Source of the DNA: an uncultured Blautia sp.
GTDB taxonomy: Bacteria > Bacillota > Clostridia > Lachnospirales > Lachnospiraceae
Direction of reading: 5' to 3'
DNA: 10,152 nt
Assembly: GCA_946629475.1 (NCBI GenBank)
Contig: CAMOXX010000089.1
Location: forward strand, 1 to 10,152
The translations under genes were made by a program, and so were the position numbers. This document shows positions 6,652 through 10,152 of the stretch, piece by piece (position 1 is the stretch's first letter; the number at the start of each line of letters is the position of its first letter). A model generated the notes under the pieces. The model had not been told where the DNA came from, did no database searches, and saw nothing but the letters and a program-made list of their open reading frames with translations.

Positions 6652-8172
6652 TCACATCGTTTCTTCGATAAATGGAATGCGGATCAGGACTTCAGTCCCC
6701 GCATCCTCTCCTCCGCTTCTGATCTCCAGCAGATTCTTCTGATTATAGTAGAGTTCCAGCCGGGCCTGCACATTGGAGAGCCCGATTCCGGTGGAATCCC
6801 CGGATCCCTGCGGATTATCTTCCGTCTTCACAGTGCCCTGCATCACCTGCCGGATTTTCTCCTCAGTCATTCCTTTTCCGTTGTCCCTGACGCTGATCAG
6901 GATGTTCTCTCCGCTCTTCATCACCGACAGGCGGATTCTTCCCTCCCAGTCAATATTGCGGATCCCGTGGTTCACCGCATTTTCGACCAGCGGCTGAAGA
7001 ATCATGCTCGGAATACGAATCCCCAGCACTGTCTCATCGATCTCCTTGGAATAGTGAATGTCCCCCGCAAACCGGACATTCAGGATATAAATATAATTCT
7101 CGACCGACTCGACCTCCTCCTCAAGGGTGGCATCCTGATTCCCCTTTTTGACATTGTACCGGAAAAAGTCGGCCATATGCTCCACAAAAATGCTGGTCTG
7201 CTCCGCATCCTCCATCATGGCAAGCTGTGCGCCCGCGTTCAGGGAGTTAAAAAGGAAATGCGGATTGATCTGCGACTGAAGGTATTTCAGCTGGGCTTCC
7301 TTCAGATGCGCCTCCATAAGCAGCTCTTTTTCCTTCAGAGCCTGCTCCTTCTCCATATTTTCACGCGTCAGGCTGACATACTCATCGAGACTGGACACCA
7401 TGGTGTTGAAGGCCCGGGTCATCACTCCCACCTCATCCAGTGAATCATTCATAGGAAGCTTCATATGGAAGTCACCCTCGCCGACATATTTTGCCGTCAC
7501 GGCCAGATTCGTGAGAGGCGAGACCACCCCGCGCACCATAAAATACAGCATCAGGCATCCGACGCTCATCATGACGGCAATCAGCGCCGTTGAGAAAAGG
7601 CCCAGGGAACGCAGCGCCCCCTGCAGCTGCCTGAAGTTTTCGGAGTTGTTATGGAACTGGTAGTTGTTCAGATCATAGATCGAGCTGTTCAAATAATCGT
7701 AGAGCTGTCCGGCCCTCTCAAAGGACTTGCGGTACTTTTCCACATTGCGGCCCCGCTTGTACGAAACAGCCGCATCTGTCTCAGTGAGATAAGTCTCTGA
7801 CATGTTCCGGATGTTCTTTTCCAGAAGCATGACAGGATTTTCCGTCACTTCCCTGTTCAGGCTCTCCAGCAGCTTCTGATAATCCTCCGCGCTTTTATAG
7901 TATTCTTCGAGAGAATCCGATGTCTTGACCTCGAGATAGCTGTAGGTGCTTTCGTGCACCTTTTCCAGCTTCTCCGAAAGCTCGTTCAGGCTGACATTGC
8001 TCCCGTACACCTGCCCCATGCTGTTCACCATACGGTTGACCTGTGTATACATTACCAGGTTCACGATGAAGATGATCATTGTCACAAAAAGAACCGCAAA
8101 GAGTACCTTCGTGGTCAGAGAAAGATCCTTCAGGCGGAAGCGTCTCTTTTTCTCTGTGTTTATTTCATTCAT
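6652..8172 (-). CDS. yesM: Sensor histidine kinase, YesM/LytS type
   Basis: This membrane kinase of the His_kinase (PF06580) class has 506 residues. Transmembrane helix 1 spans about residues 23-44. An extracellular, largely helical sensor region (about 45-190) follows, then helix 2 (about 191-213). A HAMP linker (about 214-266) and a coiled region rich in Glu/Lys (about 268-298) come next. The phospho-acceptor His305 lies in QINPHFLFNSLN. The ATPase domain has an N box ENAVNHG (397-403), a G1 motif RDNGKG (429-434) and a G2 motif STGIGLSN (460-467). The extracellular region has no recognisable small-molecule domain, which fits a kinase that receives its signal from a separate binding protein. 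That partner is probably encoded 93 bp upstream. The ATG at 8172 has a modest AGGGA ten bases ahead. The regulator gene follows after 94 bp. In C. beijerinckii the equivalent kinase is called LytS. Confidence 0.95.
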   Translation of the reverse strand: MNEINTEKKRRFRLKDLSLTTKVLFAVLFVTMIIFIVNLVMYTQVNRMVNSMGQVYGSNVSLNELSEKLEKVHESTYSYLEVKTSDSLEEYYKSAEDYQKLLESLNREVTENPVMLLEKNIRNMSETYLTETDAAVSYKRGRNVEKYRKSFERAGQLYDYLNSSIYDLNNYQFHNNSENFRQLQGALRSLGLFSTALIAVMMSVGCLMLYFMVRGVVSPLTNLAVTAKYVGEGDFHMKLPMNDSLDEVGVMTRAFNTMVSSLDEYVSLTRENMEKEQALKEKELLMEAHLKEAQLKYLQSQINPHFLFNSLNAGAQLAMMEDAEQTSIFVEHMADFFRYNVKKGNQDATLEEEVESVENYIYILNVRFAGDIHYSKEIDETVLGIRIPSMILQPLVENAVNHGIRNIDWEGRIRLSVMKSGENILISVRDNGKGMTEEKIRQVMQGTVKTEDNPQGSGDSTGIGLSNVQARLELYYNQKNLLEIRSGGEDAGTEVLIRIPFIEETM

Positions 8173-8265
8173 AGCGTTCGTTTCCCTGCCGCTCCGTTTT
8201 GTCTCCCCGTTCAGAAGGAAGTAAGCTTATCTGCCGCAAACCGTTTTTCTTCCTGCGTGTGACCC

Positions 8266-9261
8266 TCACTCCTTCAGGGGCGGCGCAGGAATCACGTTCA
8301 GGTCGACGGTGTAATAGGTGTTGCTCCTTCCGATCTCCCAGTATTCTGTCAATGCTTCAATGCTGTATTCAGCAATCTGTTCCGCGTCCATGGTGAACGT
8401 AACCGCGATCAGTCCTTTTTCCACAGCATCGAGAATGCTGTCCGAAGCATCATACCCGATAATGCTGACTTCTCCAACCATGTTAAAGTCAACCATCGCC
8501 TGATACGCGCACACGGTCGTCACCTCATCCAGGCATACGATGATCTCCGGAGGTCCGTCGGCAGACTGGAAAATGTTCCGCACGGCTTCCTCCACATCGA
8601 ACTGGTTTTTGGAAATCAGATTCTGTTCCCGGACTTTTATGGTTCCGTTTTTTCCTGCTGCAGCATTGTAAATCTGAGAATACAGCTGGTTTTTGTCAAG
8701 CTCACGCTCCCGGTTGGATAAAATCAGAATATCCTCTGTATTCTCATCGATCAGCCGGGCTACCTGCGTCCCGTAGGCATGGCCCATCTGGTAATCGTTG
8801 ACTCCGACGAAGGACTGGCGGGAGCTTTTGTTCGGATCATTCATGATTGTGATCACCGGAATCCCCTGCTCGGCAGCTTCATTGATCTTTTCGGTCAGTC
8901 CGGCTTCTCCGTTGTATTCCAGAATAATCCCGTCCACCTTTGCCGCAATGCACATGTCCATGCTCTCTGTCTTGTCGTACTCTGTGCTCCAGTCCGCCCT
9001 GCGGATATTGAGATACGCGTCATTCAAAGCAGCCTTTTCTTTTGCCAGGCCGTAAACTTCGCCCCAGAGCGACGAATTCCGGTTGTCAACGATCATCTCG
9101 TACTGCTTCGCGTAGGCCCGGTTGAGTTTCTCCTCCTTCATATCGATCGACCGGAACATGTTGTCGTAGTAGATCAGGACAGCCCCAAGAAAAAGGCCGA
9201 AAACCGCCAGTGAGAGTACCATGAGAACGATTTCGATTGAGAAGGTTTTTCTGCGCTGCAT
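8266..9261 (-). CDS. Membrane-anchored periplasmic-binding-fold sensor, XylFII-like
   Basis: This is the probable sugar-sensing partner of the downstream kinase. It has 331 residues with a short basic N-terminus and a hydrophobic segment at about 9-31 that has no lipobox cysteine, so it should stay as a membrane anchor. The rest is a type I periplasmic-binding fold (Peripla_BP_4): VDGIILEYNG (109-118), GIPVITIMND (133-142), FVGVNDYQMG (151-160), IIVCLDEVT (240-248) and IIGYDASDSILDAV (267-280). The ATG at 9261 is chosen because AAAGGAG lies five bases ahead. A longer in-frame reading to 9336 would run through the promoter and terminator hairpin. It opens the sensing operon behind a strong promoter. 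Gene order and anchoring match XylFII of the XylFII-LytS-YesN D-xylose system, but sequence resemblance to XylF is weaker than for the lipoprotein at 3767-4888, so the ligand may differ. Confidence 0.88.
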   Translation of the reverse strand: MQRRKTFSIEIVLMVLSLAVFGLFLGAVLIYYDNMFRSIDMKEEKLNRAYAKQYEMIVDNRNSSLWGEVYGLAKEKAALNDAYLNIRRADWSTEYDKTESMDMCIAAKVDGIILEYNGEAGLTEKINEAAEQGIPVITIMNDPNKSSRQSFVGVNDYQMGHAYGTQVARLIDENTEDILILSNRERELDKNQLYSQIYNAAAGKNGTIKVREQNLISKNQFDVEEAVRNIFQSADGPPEIIVCLDEVTTVCAYQAMVDFNMVGEVSIIGYDASDSILDAVEKGLIAVTFTMDAEQIAEYSIEALTEYWEIGRSNTYYTVDLNVIPAPPLKE

Positions 9262-9266
9262 GGCGG

Positions 9267-9273
9267 CTCCTTT
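9267..9273 (-). promoter_or_regulatory. Ribosome binding site fixing the start of the anchored sensor
   Basis: The minus strand reads AAAGGAG, five bases before ATG CAG CGC AGA. It lies downstream of the promoter and so fixes the start at 9261 rather than at the longer upstream reading. Confidence 0.8.
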
Positions 9274-9307
9274 CGGGGACAGGGAATTACAGGAAAGAAT
9301 TGTTACT

Positions 9308-9336
9308 ATTATAAATCCTTTGCAGGGCAAAGTCAA
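9308..9336 (-). promoter_or_regulatory. Near-consensus SigA-type promoter of the sensing operon
   Basis: On the minus strand TTGACT (9331-9336, 5/6) is followed after exactly 17 bases by a perfect TATAAT (9308-9313). Transcription should start near 9301, giving a leader of about 40 bases before the sensor ATG. The quality of both boxes suggests steady expression of the sensing genes. The -35 box overlaps the last two bases of the terminator stem of the preceding gene. Confidence 0.8.
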
Positions 9337-9364
9337 ACCGCCCGGCCAGACGGCCGGGCGGTTT
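9335..9364. terminator. 13-bp perfect GC-rich hairpin after the isomerase gene, bidirectional form
   Basis: The arms 9335-9347 and 9352-9364 pair perfectly over 13 bp around a 4-base loop (AGAC). It starts four bases after the stop codon of the minus-strand isomerase gene and most likely ends that transcript. The T-tract on the minus strand is short (GGTTTGACTTTG). On the plus strand the stem is followed by TTTCTTTTT, a better tract, so it could also stop antisense transcription into the isomerase gene. Confidence 0.8.
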
Positions 9365-9368
9365 CTTT

Positions 9369-10152
9369 TTACTTCTTTGCAGTTGTCGTAACGGTTTCTT
9401 TTTCACTCTTTTCGTCAGTGGTCTCGGATGCTTCGGTCTCTTTTTCGGAAGTCTCCTCTGTTTCGGCTTCTTTCTCGGTCTCAGTGGTTTCTTCCGCCTC
9501 TTCCTTGGTTTCAGCCTCTGTGGTCTCTTCCGCCTCTTCCTTGGTTTCAGCTTCTGTGGTCTCTTCCGCCTCGGTGGTTTCCTCTGACTCAGATTCGGTT
9601 CCGGAAGCTTCTTCTGCTTCAGTCTCTGCCTCCGACTCGTCTTCGGATTCTTCTGCTTCAGTTTCGGCTTCCTCCGTCTCCTCTGCAGGATCCTGTGTCA
9701 GATTGAATTTGTGGCTGTCGGTAACTACAAGTGTCTTCAGCACTTCCTCATCCACTGTGCATTCACAGTTTTCTGCCCACTCGTCGGTCACATCACTGTA
9801 ATACTCGTTCTGCCTCTGGGTGGTCAGGCTCTCCCGCTCTCTTTCGGTCGCATCTTCATCAAAGGCTTTGTCAAGGCGGGCAACATAATAGCCGGAATTT
9901 GTCTCAATCACTTCCGGAACCATCTCGCCGTCGGAAAGCGCACGCAGCGCATCAATCAACACCAGCGGATAATTGGAGGCATCCATTTCTTCCGTCTCGT
10001 ACTCCTCTGCCTCGGCATCTTCCTCAGCTTCGGCGTCTTCCTCTGCAGCATCTTCCTCCGCTGCAGTGTCTTCCTCTTCTGCTTCGGCGTCTTCCTCTGC
10101 GTCAGCATCTTCTGCTGCGGCATCCTCTTCAGTCGTCTCTTCCGCTGCTTCT
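9369..10152 (-). CDS. Parvulin-type peptidylprolyl isomerase, C-terminal part with acidic segments, 5' end outside window
   Basis: This is probably an exported or surface PrsA/SurA-like foldase. Only the last 260 residues are visible; the start lies beyond position 10152. The frame stays open from the right edge. Visible residues 1-55 are a Glu/Asp/Ala-rich run. Residues 56-150 include YPLVLIDALRALSDGE, then VIETNSGYYVARLDKAFDEDA and a Gln/Glu-rich helix. That pattern matches the last helix and strand of a parvulin domain plus the helix that follows it. The rest, to the stop codon, is a Glu/Thr/Ala/Ser-rich tail with a 12-residue tandem repeat, ending in TTTAKK. The catalytic half of the parvulin domain, the signal peptide and any lipobox are outside the window, so activity cannot be judged. 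The family call rests on a short conserved stretch and is moderately sure. No link to the sugar genes is apparent. Confidence 0.72.
   Translation of the reverse strand, partial: EAAEETTEEDAAAEDADAEEDAEAEEEDTAAEEDAAEEDAEAEEDAEAEEYETEEMDASNYPLVLIDALRALSDGEMVPEVIETNSGYYVARLDKAFDEDATERERESLTTQRQNEYYSDVTDEWAENCECTVDEEVLKTLVVTDSHKFNLTQDPAEETEEAETEAEESEDESEAETEAEEASGTESESEETTEAEETTEAETKEEAEETTEAETKEEAEETTETEKEAETEETSEKETEASETTDEKSEKETVTTTAKK
9484..9572 (-). repeat. 36-bp tandem repeat inside the acidic tail of the isomerase gene
   Basis: Two nearly identical 36-bp units (9484-9519 and 9520-9555, differing at two positions) are followed by a partial third copy (9556-9572). They encode a 12-residue Glu/Thr/Ala/Lys unit (EAETKEEAEETT when phased on the protein). 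The period is a multiple of three, so gain or loss of units keeps the frame. Confidence 0.85.

Noticed and set aside
9262..9336. 25-residue N-terminal extension of the anchored sensor
   Set aside because: It would overlap the promoter -10 and -35 boxes and the terminator stem, and it ignores the good AAAGGAG before the ATG at 9261.
9418..9801. 127-codon plus-strand Ser/Val-rich frame over the acidic tail
   Set aside because: It is the complement of the Glu/Thr-rich repeats of the isomerase gene and has no independent support.
1..10152. CRISPR arrays, tRNA or rRNA genes, insertion sequences, phage or defence genes
   Set aside because: No spaced repeat array, cloverleaf, transposase motif, terminal inverted repeats or integrase was seen. 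Transport, sensing and isomerase genes account for nearly the whole window.

Overview
The window reads as a piece of a Firmicutes chromosome, most likely from class Clostridia and the Lachnospiraceae or relatives. The reasons are moderately GC-rich coding sequence, strong AGGAGG-type ribosome sites, a lipobox lipoprotein, and the pairing of a YesM/LytS-type kinase with a YesN-type AraC regulator beside a ChvE/GguAB sugar transporter. The assignment is inferred from gene content, not from a database match. All eight recognised genes lie on the minus strand, so transcription runs from the right edge (position 10152) towards position 1. No gene-free stretch exceeds about 220 bp.

Right edge (9369-10152): the C-terminal part of a parvulin-type peptidylprolyl isomerase with two strongly acidic low-complexity segments. 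One comes just before the last part of the parvulin fold and the other forms the tail. A perfect 13-bp hairpin (9335-9364) follows its stop codon. The end of that hairpin overlaps the -35 box of a near-consensus promoter (9308-9336) that starts the next operon.

Sensing operon (3767-9261): a membrane-anchored periplasmic-binding-fold protein (XylFII-like), a two-TM histidine kinase of the YesM/LytS type, a YesN-type response regulator with REC and AraC HTH domains, and a XylF-like sugar-binding lipoprotein. The gene order resembles the XylFII-LytS-YesN three-component D-xylose sensing system described in Clostridium beijerinckii, which activates a xylFGH-type ABC transporter. The operon ends in a 15-bp perfect hairpin followed by a T-rich stretch (3686-3746).

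Transport operon (1-3549): behind its own promoter region (3550-3690) lie a ChvE-type sugar-binding protein, a two-domain GguA/XylG-type ATPase that probably starts at TTG, and a GguB/XylH-type permease that runs off the left edge. An 11-bp hairpin between the binding-protein and ATPase genes probably sets their expression ratio. A direct repeat with a 20-bp period upstream of the promoter is a candidate YesN operator.

Working model: the anchored binding protein senses a periplasmic-side sugar and controls the kinase. The phosphorylated regulator then switches on the chvE-gguA-gguB importer. Features worth a second look are the extra XylF-like lipoprotein inside the sensing operon, the transporter's binding protein lacking a lipobox cysteine, the candidate operator, the Shine-Dalgarno-bearing terminator loop, and the acidic insertions in the isomerase. 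The sugar itself cannot be settled from sequence alone; xylose or another aldose is the best guess.
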